The notes under the pieces are model-generated. The model saw only the letters and a list, made by a program, of their open reading frames with translations, was not told the DNA's origin and searched no databases. A DNA stretch of 64,000 nt from Streptomyces sp. CB02058 (GTDB lineage: Bacteria; Actinomycetota; Actinomycetes; Streptomycetales; Streptomycetaceae). This document shows positions 16,365 to 24,634 of the stretch, piece after piece. How positions within the stretch are numbered: the stretch's first letter is position 1; each line of letters opens with the position of its first letter. The stretch is taken from contig NZ_LIPG01000003.1 of assembly GCF_001905505.1 (NCBI RefSeq), forward strand, positions 186,001-250,000, in the 5' to 3' direction. The position numbers and the translations under genes are program-made.

Positions 16365-17738
16365 TCAGACGAGCGGTGCGGTCTTCGAGGGCCGCGGGAC
16401 GAGGGGGGCGTCCGCGGTGTCCAGCTGGGAGTCACGGGACGGTTCGCGCACGAGCAGGGTGGCCAGGAAGGTCAGGCCGACGCAGCCGGTGACGTACCAG
16501 AAGAAGAGGTTCTCCTGGCCTGCGTCCTTCAGGGCGAGCGCGATCGGCTCGGTGAGGCCGCCGAAGGTGGCGGTGACCAGGGCGTGCGGCAGACCGACGC
16601 CCAGGGCCCGGACCTTGGTGGGGAACATCTCGGCCTTGATGATGGCGGCCAGTGCCGAGTAGCCCGTGACGAAGGTCAGCGCCACGACCATCAGGAGGAA
16701 GGCGATCCAGGGGCTGCTGGTGCGGCCGAGCAGGGTCATCAGCGGCACGGTGAGGAGCATGCAGCCGCCGGAGAAGGCGAACATGACGGGCCGCCGGCCG
16801 ATGCGGTCGGACAGCGCACCGACGGCCGGCTGCATCAGCATGTAGACGAACAGCGCCGCGAAGCCGATCAGGGTGACCGTCGCCTTGGGGATTCCGGCGG
16901 TGTTCACCAGGTACTTCTGGAGGTACGTCGTGTACGTGTAGAAGGCGACCGTGCCGCCGATGGCGAGGCCGAAGACCGCGAGGAGCTGGCGCGGGTACTC
17001 GGCGAACAGCGCGACGAGGCCCTTGCGTTCGCGCTCCTCGGGGCGCTGGGCGGCGGTGCGCGCCCGCTCCTGCTCGAAGTGCTCCGACTCCTCCATCGTG
17101 CGGCGCAGATACATCACGACGAGCCCGGCCACGGCGCCGATCACGAAGGGGATGCGCCATCCCCAGCCGTGCAGCTGGTCCTCGGTGAGGACGTTCTGCA
17201 GGACGATCGCCACGAGCAGCGCGGCGAGCTGGCCCAGCACGATCGAGACGTACTGGAAGCTGGAGTAGAAGCCGCGCCGTCCCGCGGGGGCGACCTCGGA
17301 GAGGTAGGAGGCGCTGGAGCCGAACTCGCCGCCCACCGAGAGGCCCTGGGCGAGCCGGGCCAGGACCAGCAGGGCCGGGGCCCAGAGGCCGATGGCGTCG
17401 TGGCCCGGGGCGAACGCGATGGTCAGGGACCCGGCGCTCATCAGCGTGACCGAGAGGGTCAGAGCGCTGCGCCGGCCGAAGCGGTCGGCGTACGCGCCGA
17501 GCAGCCAGCCGCCGAGGGGACGCATGAAGAAGCCCACGGCGAAGACGACGGCGGTGGAGAGCAGCTGGGCCGTCTGGTCGCCCTCCGGGAAGAACACGGA
17601 GGCGAAGTAGATGCTGAACGTGGCGTAGGCGAACCAGTCGTACCACTCGACGAGGTTGCCCAGACAGCCGCGTACGACGTTGGCGGTGACACGGGAACGA
17701 CCGGGGGAGGGCGGGGCGGGGGTGCGGCTCTGCGGCAT
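16365..17738 (-). CDS. MFS transporter, metabolite:H+ symporter (MHS) family
   Basis: A 457-aa, 12-helix major facilitator protein. The N-terminus GNLVEWYDWFAYATFSIYFASVFFP is typical of the MHS family (proline/betaine, alpha-ketoglutarate and citrate symporters). The loop-2/3 motif GGWLLGAYADRFGRR and the later GALSDRIGRRP repeat are visible. It is the first gene of the operon MHS transporter - hydratase - lyase, with a 20-bp gap to the next gene. The likely substrate is the dicarboxylate degraded by this locus. A 21-bp site shared with the LysR/CoA-transferase intergenic region lies about 215 bp upstream. Confidence 0.85.
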   Translation of the reverse strand: MPQSRTPAPPSPGRSRVTANVVRGCLGNLVEWYDWFAYATFSIYFASVFFPEGDQTAQLLSTAVVFAVGFFMRPLGGWLLGAYADRFGRRSALTLSVTLMSAGSLTIAFAPGHDAIGLWAPALLVLARLAQGLSVGGEFGSSASYLSEVAPAGRRGFYSSFQYVSIVLGQLAALLVAIVLQNVLTEDQLHGWGWRIPFVIGAVAGLVVMYLRRTMEESEHFEQERARTAAQRPEERERKGLVALFAEYPRQLLAVFGLAIGGTVAFYTYTTYLQKYLVNTAGIPKATVTLIGFAALFVYMLMQPAVGALSDRIGRRPVMFAFSGGCMLLTVPLMTLLGRTSSPWIAFLLMVVALTFVTGYSALAAIIKAEMFPTKVRALGVGLPHALVTATFGGLTEPIALALKDAGQENLFFWYVTGCVGLTFLATLLVREPSRDSQLDTADAPLVPRPSKTAPLV

Positions 17739-18038
17739 GGGGAAGCTCCGTTGCTTTCGTCGCCCAGGGATGCTGCGGCTCGGGCGGTCCCTCCGGAACG
17801 GGACGGCGGGGGCGGCCGGGTGAGGGTACGGCCACGCGCCGGGGGGATCCTGACGGGAGGGGTGGTGCGATGCCCGGTGCCGCGTCGCCCTCGGCGGCTC
17901 CGTGGGCGCGGCGGCTCAAGTGCCACACATCATGAGTGCTGATCGAGCCGGATGAACAATAGAAATCCGTGATGCCCGCATGAGGGGTCCGCATGACCCG
18001 GCGCCGGACCCCGCCCCGGCGCGCGGCACGGCTCCGCC
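17739..18038. promoter_or_regulatory. Upstream region of the MHS transporter operon
   Basis: A 300-bp region without a supportable gene, between the start of the transporter and the stop of the hydrolase on the same strand. It contains a 21-bp site at 17953-17973 that, read on the minus strand, matches 16 of 21 positions of a site upstream of the CoA-transferase. This is probably the LysR operator of the operon. Confidence 0.5.
17953..17973 (-). promoter_or_regulatory. Putative LysR operator, copy 1
   Basis: Read on the minus strand it begins ATCACGGATTTCTATTG. It shares ATCACG.ATT.CTATT with copy 2 at 19905-19925, and both copies point toward a catabolic transcription unit. Confidence 0.5.
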
Positions 18039-18836
18039 TCAGTCGAGGAACGCCCGGACCAGGGCGCCGGCCTCCTCCCGGCGCTCCTCGAAGTAGGCGT
18101 GCCGGGCGCCCCGGAGCAGACGCGCCCGGGAGTCCGGGATGCGGGCGGCCAGCAGCGGGGCGTTGTCGGGCGGGGTGAGCCTGTCCTGGTCGCCGTGGAG
18201 GATCAGCGTGGGCGCGCCGACGGAGGACAGCGCGTCCCAGGCGTCGTGACGGTTGCTGGCGATCAGATGGCCGTGCCGGGCGTGCGGTGCCATGTGCGGG
18301 TCGCCGAGCGTGCCGTACGGGCCGGGGTGTTCCGCGAGCCAGCCCGGGGTGTACATCAGCTCGGTCAGGGTCCGCCGCACCGCGTCCGCGTCCGGCCCCG
18401 CCAGGGCGCGCCGCACCGAGGTGTCGCGCTCCACGGCCTCCGGGCCGCCGGGCGAGGTGCAGCCGAGGACGAGACGCCGCACCCGTTCGGGACGGCGGGC
18501 GGCGACCCACTGGGCGACCCGGCCGCCCATCGAGGTGCCGTACACGTCGGCCCGCTCGATGCCCAGGGCGTCCAGGACGGCCACCACGTCCTCGGCGAAA
18601 CGCCGGGTGGACCAGCCCTCGCGCGGTGCGTCGCTCGCGCCGGTGCCGCGCCAGTCCAGCGTGATCGTGCTCCGGGTGCCGTGGAAGTCCTCGCGTACGC
18701 CGTCCCACCAGTGATGGTTGTTGGCCTGGCCCGCCAGCAGGACGAGCGGGAGGCCGGTGCCGCGCCGTTGGTACGCGACCGAGACCCCGTCGTCGGTGCG
18801 CGCGAAGCCGTCGGTCCGGTCCTCGATGCCGGTCAC
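18039..18836 (-). CDS. Alpha/beta hydrolase
   Basis: A 265-aa alpha/beta hydrolase. The nucleophile elbow is GTSMGGR, the oxyanion-region sequence LVLLAGQANNHHWW lies near residue 35, and the terminal catalytic His is in GARHAYFEE after the acid in LILHGDQDRLTPP. GTG 18836 has a strong GGGAGGA six bases upstream. It follows the LysR gene on the same strand by 74 bp. It may release a thioester or hydrolyse an ester precursor that feeds the C5-dicarboxylate pathway; this is unproven. Confidence 0.8.
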   Translation of the reverse strand: MTGIEDRTDGFARTDDGVSVAYQRRGTGLPLVLLAGQANNHHWWDGVREDFHGTRSTITLDWRGTGASDAPREGWSTRRFAEDVVAVLDALGIERADVYGTSMGGRVAQWVAARRPERVRRLVLGCTSPGGPEAVERDTSVRRALAGPDADAVRRTLTELMYTPGWLAEHPGPYGTLGDPHMAPHARHGHLIASNRHDAWDALSSVGAPTLILHGDQDRLTPPDNAPLLAARIPDSRARLLRGARHAYFEERREEAGALVRAFLD

Positions 18837-18910
18837 AGGAATCCTCCCGGGGTGTGTGTCGGTGTTCTGCGTGCCTGCGTGCCTGTGGGCCGTGGGCCGT
18901 GGGCCGGGTG

Positions 18911-19864
18911 TCAGGAGTCCGGGGCCCGCTCGTTCGACGCGTGCAGCTCCGCCGACGGCCACCGTCCCCGCGCGACGGCCGCGCCGACCGCCCGGACCAG
19001 CTCGCGGGCGACGACCTCGACGGCAGGGGGCACGCGCCCGTAGCGCGGGGTGCCCAGGATGATCGACCGCCACACGTCGGGTTCGCACAGCGGCGCCGCG
19101 CTCAGTGTGCCGTTCGCGACGTCCCCGGCGATGCCGACGCCGGGCAGGACCGTCCAGCCGTGCCCGGCCAGCACGAGCTGCTTCTGCACGGGCATCGAGT
19201 TGGTCTGCGCCGCGATGTCCATCGCGCTCCCGGCCCGCGCCGCCGCCGCGTCGATCAGCGTGCGCAGGGCATGGCCCGCCGCGGGCATCACCAGGGGGTG
19301 CGCCGCCACCTCCGCGAAGGGGACCGGGCGGTCGGCGCGCAGCCCGGCCGCCGCCGGAGCCACCGCCCACAGGCGCTCCCGCACCAGCGGGCGGGCATTG
19401 AGGGAGGGGCCGCTGTCCAGGTTGTACAGCAGGGTGAGGTCCAGGTCGCCGTCGTCCAGCCACTGCTGGAGGTGGCCCGAGTACCCCGTCATCAGGCGCA
19501 GTTCCACCCCCGGGTGGGCCGTGCCGACGGCCGACACCAGGGGCTCGGCGAGCAGTTCGCTCGTGCTCTCCAGCAGGCCCACCGTGACGATGCCCGTGAC
19601 CTCACCGGGGCGGGGCTGCACCTCGGCGCGCGCCCGCTCCAGCTCGTTCAGAGCCCGGCGCGCCCGGTCGACCATGATCTCGCCGGCCTCGGTGGGGCGC
19701 ATGCCCTGCCGGGTGCGCTGGAAGAGGGCGACGCCGAGCTCCTCCTCCAGGGTGCGGATCTGCCGGGTCACGGCGGGCTGCACCAGGTGCAGCAGCTCGG
19801 CGGCGCGCGTCACGCTGCCCACCTCGGCGACGGTGATGAGCGCCTTCAGCTGCTTCACATCCAT
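18911..19864 (-). CDS. LysR-family transcriptional regulator
   Basis: A 317-aa LysR protein. The N-terminal HTH (KQLKALITVAEVGSVTRAAELLHLVQPAVTRQIRTLE split over residues 5-40) is canonical, followed by the periplasmic-binding-type effector domain. ATG 19864 has GGGAGGGGAA upstream; the longer frame adds residues without similarity. It is divergent from the CoA-transferase gene, the classical LysR arrangement. The conserved 21-bp site at 19905-19925 and its match before the transporter operon suggest it controls both units in response to the catabolic substrate or a CoA intermediate. This resembles RipR, the regulator of itaconate degradation in other bacteria. Confidence 0.9.
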   Translation of the reverse strand: MDVKQLKALITVAEVGSVTRAAELLHLVQPAVTRQIRTLEEELGVALFQRTRQGMRPTEAGEIMVDRARRALNELERARAEVQPRPGEVTGIVTVGLLESTSELLAEPLVSAVGTAHPGVELRLMTGYSGHLQQWLDDGDLDLTLLYNLDSGPSLNARPLVRERLWAVAPAAAGLRADRPVPFAEVAAHPLVMPAAGHALRTLIDAAAARAGSAMDIAAQTNSMPVQKQLVLAGHGWTVLPGVGIAGDVANGTLSAAPLCEPDVWRSIILGTPRYGRVPPAVEVVARELVRAVGAAVARGRWPSAELHASNERAPDS

Positions 19865-19904
19865 GGCGCGTTCCCCTCCCGGCATCCACGGCCCGCATGG
19901 TGCC

Positions 19905-19925
19905 ATCACGAATTGCTATTTCCCA
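19905..19925 (+). promoter_or_regulatory. Putative LysR operator, copy 2
   Basis: ATCACGAATTGCTATT and the next five bases lie 68-88 bp upstream of the CoA-transferase ATG and 41 bp upstream of the LysR ATG. Sixteen of 21 positions match copy 1 at 17953-17973. Confidence 0.5.
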
Positions 19926-19992
19926 TGCCTTCATATGAGTGCCCATGATGGTACTCCCGCTCGGGACACCCACACCTACCGGAGGACCACGC

Positions 19993-21201
19993 ATGGCCGA
20001 GAACTCCGCGTCCGCCGACGCCCTGCCGCTTTCCGGCATCACGGTCGTGAGCATCGAGCAGGCGGTGGCCGCCCCCTTCGCCACCCGCCAGCTCGCCGAT
20101 CTCGGAGCCCGTGTGATCAAGGTGGAGCGCCCGGGCGGCGGGGACTTCGCCCGCCGCTACGACACCACGGTGCACGGCGAGTCCAGCTACTTCGTCTGGC
20201 TGAACCGCTCCAAGGAGTCGGTGACCCTGGACCTGAAGTCCGAGCGGGGCCGGGAGATCCTGGAGGAACTCCTCGCGCAGGCCGACGTGTTCGTGCAGAA
20301 CCTCGCACCCGGCGCCGCCGCACGCATGGGCCTGGGCGCCGACGACCTGGCCGAGCGGTTCCCCACGCTGATCCCCTGCTCGGTCACCGGTTACGGTTCG
20401 ACCGGGCCGTGGGCCGACCGCAAGGCGTACGACCTGCTGGTGCAGTGCCAGACCGGCCTGGTCTCGCTGACCGGCAGCGCCCAGGAGGCGGCGCGGGTCG
20501 GGGTCTCCGTCGCCGACATCGCCGCCGGGATGTACGCCTACAGCGGCATCCTCACCGCCCTGTTCACCCGGGCGACCCGCGGCACCGTACGCGCGGTGGA
20601 GGTCTCGCTCTTCGAGGCGCTGGCCGAATGGATGAGCCAGCCCGCCTACTACACGGCGTACAGCGGCTCCCAGCCGCCCAGGGTCGGCACCCGGCACGCC
20701 ACCATCGCCCCGTACGGCACCTACACCGCGGCCGACGGCAAGGACGTCCTGCTCTCCGTGCAGAACGAACGCGAATGGGCGGCCCTGTGCGAGCGGTTCC
20801 TCGGCGACCCCGGCCTCACCGGCGACCCGCGCTTCTCCAGCGGATCGGCCCGGGTGAGCCACCGGCAGGAGCTCGACGCGGTGCTGGCCGAGCGGATCGG
20901 GGCGTCGGACGGCGACGCGGTGATGAAGGCGCTCGACGCGATCGGCATCGCCAACGCCCCGGTCAACGACGTGAAGCAGTTCCTGGAGCACCCCGTGCTG
21001 GCCGGCCGCGACCGCTGGCGCGAGGTGCCGCTCCCCGGCGGCGGGGCCATGACGGCGCTGCTGCCGCCGGTCGACCTGGCCGGGACCACCCCGCGCATGG
21101 GTGCCGTACCGGCCCTCGGCGAACACACCGGAACGGTCCTGGAGCAGCTCGGTCACCCGTCCGACCGGATCGACGCCCTGCGGGCCGACGGCGCGATCTG
21201 A
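19993..21201 (+). CDS. Class III (CaiB/BaiF) CoA-transferase, probable itaconate or related CoA-transferase
   Basis: A 402-aa family III CoA-transferase. Key features are ITVVSIEQAVAAPFATRQLADLGA at the N-terminus, the ARVIKVERPGGGDFAR motif, and the probable catalytic Asp147 in KAYDLLVQ. These enzymes move CoA from succinyl-CoA or another donor to a carboxylic acid. GGAGGA precedes ATG 19993. It is divergent from LysR and 46 bp before the acyl-CoA dehydrogenase. With the hydratase and CitE-like lyase it completes the Ict-Ich-Ccl set known for itaconate catabolism; succinyl-CoA:L-malate or mesaconate transfer are alternatives. Confidence 0.85.
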   Translation: MAENSASADALPLSGITVVSIEQAVAAPFATRQLADLGARVIKVERPGGGDFARRYDTTVHGESSYFVWLNRSKESVTLDLKSERGREILEELLAQADVFVQNLAPGAAARMGLGADDLAERFPTLIPCSVTGYGSTGPWADRKAYDLLVQCQTGLVSLTGSAQEAARVGVSVADIAAGMYAYSGILTALFTRATRGTVRAVEVSLFEALAEWMSQPAYYTAYSGSQPPRVGTRHATIAPYGTYTAADGKDVLLSVQNEREWAALCERFLGDPGLTGDPRFSSGSARVSHRQELDAVLAERIGASDGDAVMKALDAIGIANAPVNDVKQFLEHPVLAGRDRWREVPLPGGGAMTALLPPVDLAGTTPRMGAVPALGEHTGTVLEQLGHPSDRIDALRADGAI

Positions 21202-21247
21202 CCCCCCTCGACACCCGAGCAGGACCCCGGCAAGGAGGCCGCCCCGC

Positions 21248-22414
21248 ATGAGCACCCTCGACATCCTGTCCGAGGACGAGCAGTTCATCGTCAGCACGGT
21301 GCACGACTTCGTCGACAAGGACATCAAGCCCGTCGCGCAGGAACTCGACCACACCAACACCTACCCCGAGGCCCTCATCGAGAAGATGAAGGAACTCGGC
21401 ATCTTCGGCCTCGCGGTCCCCGAGGAGTACGGGGGCACTCCGGTGTCGACCCCCTGCTACGTCCTGATCACCGAGGAGCTGGCCCGGGGCTGGATGAGCC
21501 TGGCCGGAGCCATGGGCGGACACACCGTCGTCGCCAAACTGCTGCTGCGCTTCGGCACCGAGGAGCAGAAGCGGCGCTACCTGCCGAGGATGGCCACCGG
21601 GGAGGTCAGGGCGACCATGGCCCTGACCGAGCCGGGCGGCGGCTCGGACCTCCAGGCCATGCGCACCGTCGCCCGCAGGGACGGCGACGCCTACGTCGTC
21701 GACGGGGCGAAGACCTGGATCACCAACTCGCGCCGCTCGCAGCTGATCGCGCTGCTGTGCAAGACGGACCCGCAGGCGTCCCCCGCGCACCAGGGGATCT
21801 CCATCCTGCTCGTGGAGCACGGACCCGGGCTGACCGTCTCCCGCGATCTGCCCAAGCTGGGCTACAAGGGGGTGGAGAGCTGCGAGCTGTCCTTCGAGGG
21901 CTACAGGGCGCCGGCCGACGCCGTGCTCGGCGGGGTCGAGGGGCATGGTTTCGGCCAGATGATGAAGGGCCTGGAGACCGGCCGCCTCCAGGTCGCCGCC
22001 CGCGCGCTCGGCGTCGGCCGGGCCGCGCTGGAGGACTCCCTCGCCTACGCCCAGGAGCGGGAGTCGTTCGGCAAGCCGATCTGGAAGCACCAGTCCGTCG
22101 GCAACTACCTCGCCGACATGGCCACCTCGCTCACGGCGGCCCGCCAGCTCACCCTGTATGCCGCCCGCGAGGCGGACGCCGGACGCCGGGTGGACATGGA
22201 GGCCGGCATGGCCAAGCTGTTCGCCTCCGAGACGGCCATGCAGATCGCCCTCAACGCCGTGCGCATCCACGGTGGTTACGGCTACTCGACCGAGTTCGAC
22301 GTGGAGCGCTACTTCCGTGACGCACCGCTGATGATCGTCGGCGAGGGCACCAACGAGATCCAGCGCAACGTCATCGCGAGCCAGCTGGTCAAGCGAGGAG
22401 GGCTCGACGCGTGA
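21248..22414 (+). CDS. Acyl-CoA dehydrogenase
   Basis: A 388-aa flavin-dependent acyl-CoA dehydrogenase with the usual helical N-domain, the ALTEPGGGSDLQ FAD/substrate motif near residue 125, and the C-terminal GEGTNEIQRNVIA signature with the probable catalytic Glu. AAGGAGG precedes ATG 21248. It is transcribed with the CoA-transferase. An acyl-CoA dehydrogenase is also reported in the itaconate locus of Pseudomonas aeruginosa, where it is accessory; here it may connect methylsuccinyl-CoA to mesaconyl- or itaconyl-CoA. The substrate is inferred. Confidence 0.85.
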   Translation: MSTLDILSEDEQFIVSTVHDFVDKDIKPVAQELDHTNTYPEALIEKMKELGIFGLAVPEEYGGTPVSTPCYVLITEELARGWMSLAGAMGGHTVVAKLLLRFGTEEQKRRYLPRMATGEVRATMALTEPGGGSDLQAMRTVARRDGDAYVVDGAKTWITNSRRSQLIALLCKTDPQASPAHQGISILLVEHGPGLTVSRDLPKLGYKGVESCELSFEGYRAPADAVLGGVEGHGFGQMMKGLETGRLQVAARALGVGRAALEDSLAYAQERESFGKPIWKHQSVGNYLADMATSLTAARQLTLYAAREADAGRRVDMEAGMAKLFASETAMQIALNAVRIHGGYGYSTEFDVERYFRDAPLMIVGEGTNEIQRNVIASQLVKRGGLDA

Positions 22415-22470
22415 GCGTCGTCGACGCCGTCCCGCAGCTCACCGAGGTGTTCAGGACCCGAAAGGGCTGA
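22411..22470 (+). other. Coupled 19-codon mini-ORF, possible gene remnant
   Basis: GTG at 22411 overlaps the stop of the dehydrogenase (GTGA) and is preceded by GAGGAG. The frame encodes VSVVDAVPQLTEVFRTRKG and stops. It may be the N-terminus of a lost downstream gene or a chance frame. Confidence 0.25.
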
Positions 22471-22509
22471 CCCCGCGAGCCGCCCCCATTCCGGGACGCC
22501 CCTCCCCAA

Positions 22510-22555
22510 AACCACCCGCCAGACAGGGTCAACTGCCCTTTTCCGGCGGGTGGTT
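22510..22555 (+). terminator. Terminator after the CoA-transferase/dehydrogenase unit
   Basis: AACCACCCGCC (22510-22520) pairs perfectly with GGCGGGTGGTT (22545-22555). A small inner stem forms from AGGG at 22525-22528 and CCCT at 22536-22539. Confidence 0.8.
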
Positions 22556-22593
22556 GCTCGTGCCTCCCGAATCTTTCTTACGTGTCATGAACC

Positions 22594-22643
22594 TTGTCAG
22601 CTCGCCTCGGGCCGCTCTATTGTCGCGGACAGAAAGCGCTTTC
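22594..22643 (+). promoter_or_regulatory. Pectate lyase promoter with palindromic operator
   Basis: TTGTCA (22594-22599) and TATTGT (22618-22623), spaced by 18 bp, form a near-consensus vegetative promoter. A perfect 12-bp palindrome GAAAGCGCTTTC lies at 22632-22643, covering the expected start of transcription. Such GCGC-centred palindromes are typical LacI-family operators for carbohydrate genes, so repression when pectin products are absent is likely. Between this site and the chosen ATG (22644-22894) there is a long leader, about 265 nt in all, in which I see no other gene. Confidence 0.65.
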
Positions 22644-22894
22644 CCCCTTCCTGAACGCCGTTCCGGTGGAAGCGTCCGACGCGGTGGCTCCCGTGGCGGT
22701 CGCGCATGAGCCGCCACCGGTCCGGCACAGGGCTTCACCAGGGAAGCCGGCTCCGCCGCACCACGCATGGCACACGTCATCGCGCGGCCGGCGCCGGCGG
22801 CCTCGCACGTCCGGGCAGCGGTGCGTTCGTTGCCCGATCGCATTCAGCGGCACCACCCAGCATGCGAAGACGAATGACGAATGGGGACACGAAC

Positions 22895-24460
22895 ATGAGA
22901 CGACCAGTCGCACGGCGGCTTCTCGCGGCCACGGCCACCCTGGCCATGGCGGGAGCCACCGCAGTCGTTCTGACGATGCCCGAGGCATCGGCGGCGGTGA
23001 GCGGAAGCGCCACCGGTTACGCGACTCAGAACGGCGGGACCACCGGAGGTGCGGGCGGCCAGACCGTGCGGGCCACCACCGGGACCGCGATCCACACGGC
23101 CCTGTGCACCCGGGCCAGCAGCAGCACCCCGATCACCATCGAGGTCGAGGGCACGATCAACCACGCCAACACCGCCAAGGTGTCGGGCGACAGCTGCAAC
23201 ACCGCGGCCGGGGTGATCGAGCTCAAGCAGATCAGCAACGTCACGATCGTCGGTGTCGGCAGCGGTGCGGTCTTCGACCAGCTGGGCATCCACATCCGTG
23301 AGTCCAGCAACATCATCATCCAGAACGTGACCGTCAAGAACGTCAAGAAGTCGGGCTCGCCCACCTCCAACGGCGGTGACGCCATCGGCATGGAGAGCGA
23401 CGTCCGCAACGTCTGGGTCGACCACACGACCCTGGAGGCGTCCGGCGGTGAGTCGGAGGGCTACGACGGCCTCTTCGACATGAAGGACAACACGCAGTAC
23501 GTGACCCTGTCCTACAGCACCCTGCGCAACTCCGGGCGTGGCGGCCTCGTCGGGTCCAGCGAGACGGAGCTCTCCAACGGCTTCATCACGTACCACCACA
23601 ACCTGTACGAGAACATCGACTCCCGTGCGCCCCTGCTGCGCGGCGGAATCGCCCACATGTACAACAACTACTACGTGAAGCTCAACGAGTCCGGCATCAA
23701 CTCCCGGGCCGGGGCGAAGGCCAAGGTCGACAACAACTACTTCAAGGACTCCAAGGACGTCCTGGGTACGTTCTACACGGACGCGGCCGGATACTGGCAG
23801 GTCAGCGGCAACACGTTCGACAACGTGACCTGGTCGGCCCGCGGCACCGAGAACAACCCCGCCGGCCCGAACCCCACCTCCAACACCAGCGTCAGCATCC
23901 CCTACGCCTTCGCGCTCGACGCCACGAACTGCGTGCCCGCCGTCGTGACCGCGACCGCCGGCGCCAACAAGGGGCTGAAGGTGTCGGACGGCAGCTGCTC
24001 GCCGACGACGCCGAGCCCGACGCCGACCACGCCCAACCCCACGACCCCCACGCCCGACCCGACCACGCCGACGCCGGACCCGACCACGCCGAGCGGGACC
24101 AACCTCAGCCTCGGCGCGGGCGCCGACGGCTCCAGCAAGGCCGACGGGACGAGCTACGGCAATGTGCGCGACGGTGACCTGAGCACCTTCTGGTCCCCGG
24201 CGGGCTCGACCGGGTCCGTCTCGGTCAAGTGGGGCACCGCCACCTCCGTAGCGAAGATCAACATCCGGGAGGCCTCGGGTTCCACCGGCGCCATCGGCTC
24301 CTGGCGGGTCCTCAACGGTGACACCGGTGCCGTCCTGAAGTCCGGCAGCGGCGCGGGCACCATCTCGTTCACCGCGACGTCGCTCAAGAAGATCACCTTC
24401 GAGATCACCGGATCGACGGGGACGCCGAAGGTCGCCGAGTTCGAGACGTACGCCGGATAA
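22895..24460 (+). CDS. Secreted pectate lyase (PL1) with C-terminal discoidin-like domain
   Basis: A 521-aa exported enzyme. Residues 1-33 form a signal peptide (MRRPVARR..., hydrophobic core, cleavage after EASA). The right-handed beta-helix follows with NVTIVG, NVWVDHTTLE (a metal-binding region) and SRAPLLRGG (with the catalytic-type Arg), matching polysaccharide lyase family 1. It cleaves polygalacturonate by beta-elimination and needs calcium. A Pro/Thr-rich linker of TTP-type repeats near residues 365-400 leads to a beta-sandwich of about 115 residues (NVRDGDLSTFWSPAG...) resembling F5/8-type C carbohydrate-binding modules. ATG 22895 was chosen because it starts the signal peptide; ATG 22874 is possible. 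Confidence 0.9.
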   Translation: MRRPVARRLLAATATLAMAGATAVVLTMPEASAAVSGSATGYATQNGGTTGGAGGQTVRATTGTAIHTALCTRASSSTPITIEVEGTINHANTAKVSGDSCNTAAGVIELKQISNVTIVGVGSGAVFDQLGIHIRESSNIIIQNVTVKNVKKSGSPTSNGGDAIGMESDVRNVWVDHTTLEASGGESEGYDGLFDMKDNTQYVTLSYSTLRNSGRGGLVGSSETELSNGFITYHHNLYENIDSRAPLLRGGIAHMYNNYYVKLNESGINSRAGAKAKVDNNYFKDSKDVLGTFYTDAAGYWQVSGNTFDNVTWSARGTENNPAGPNPTSNTSVSIPYAFALDATNCVPAVVTATAGANKGLKVSDGSCSPTTPSPTPTTPNPTTPTPDPTTPTPDPTTPSGTNLSLGAGADGSSKADGTSYGNVRDGDLSTFWSPAGSTGSVSVKWGTATSVAKINIREASGSTGAIGSWRVLNGDTGAVLKSGSGAGTISFTATSLKKITFEITGSTGTPKVAEFETYAG

Positions 24461-24494
24461 CGGCGTGGTCCCGGCGTCCGTCCGGGACCTGTGA

Positions 24495-24514
24495 TCCCCG
24501 GAGAGCTCCGGGGA
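24495..24514 (+). terminator. Short hairpin after the pectate lyase
   Basis: TCCCCGGAG (24495-24503) pairs with CTCCGGGGA (24506-24514). It lies 34 nt after the stop and precedes a stronger hairpin. Confidence 0.5.
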
Positions 24515-24566
24515 CCGGAAAGCGGGAGGCAGCGGCCGGGACCGCGGCTCGCTGCCCATCGCCCGC

Positions 24567-24598
24567 AACGGGGGCCGTCCGACACGACGGCCCCCGTT
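24567..24598. terminator. Bidirectional terminator between convergent genes
   Basis: A 13-bp perfect stem, 24567-24579 with 24586-24598, and a 6-nt loop. It separates the pectate lyase from the convergent PucR gene. Just after it the 18-bp stretch beginning CCCGTTCCCGTGCCACGG is repeated in tandem. Confidence 0.75.
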
Positions 24599-24634
24599 CC
24601 CGTGCCACGGCCCGTTCCCGTGCCACGGCCCGTT

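Noticed and set aside
16432..18708. 758-codon minus-strand frame across the MHS transporter and hydrolase
   Set aside because: Shifted shadow of two real genes on the same strand; the translation is low-complexity Arg/Pro/Ala.
22706..22894. Upstream start of the pectate lyase at 22706
   Set aside because: The added residues are Arg-rich and would put a non-secretory extension ahead of a clean signal peptide.
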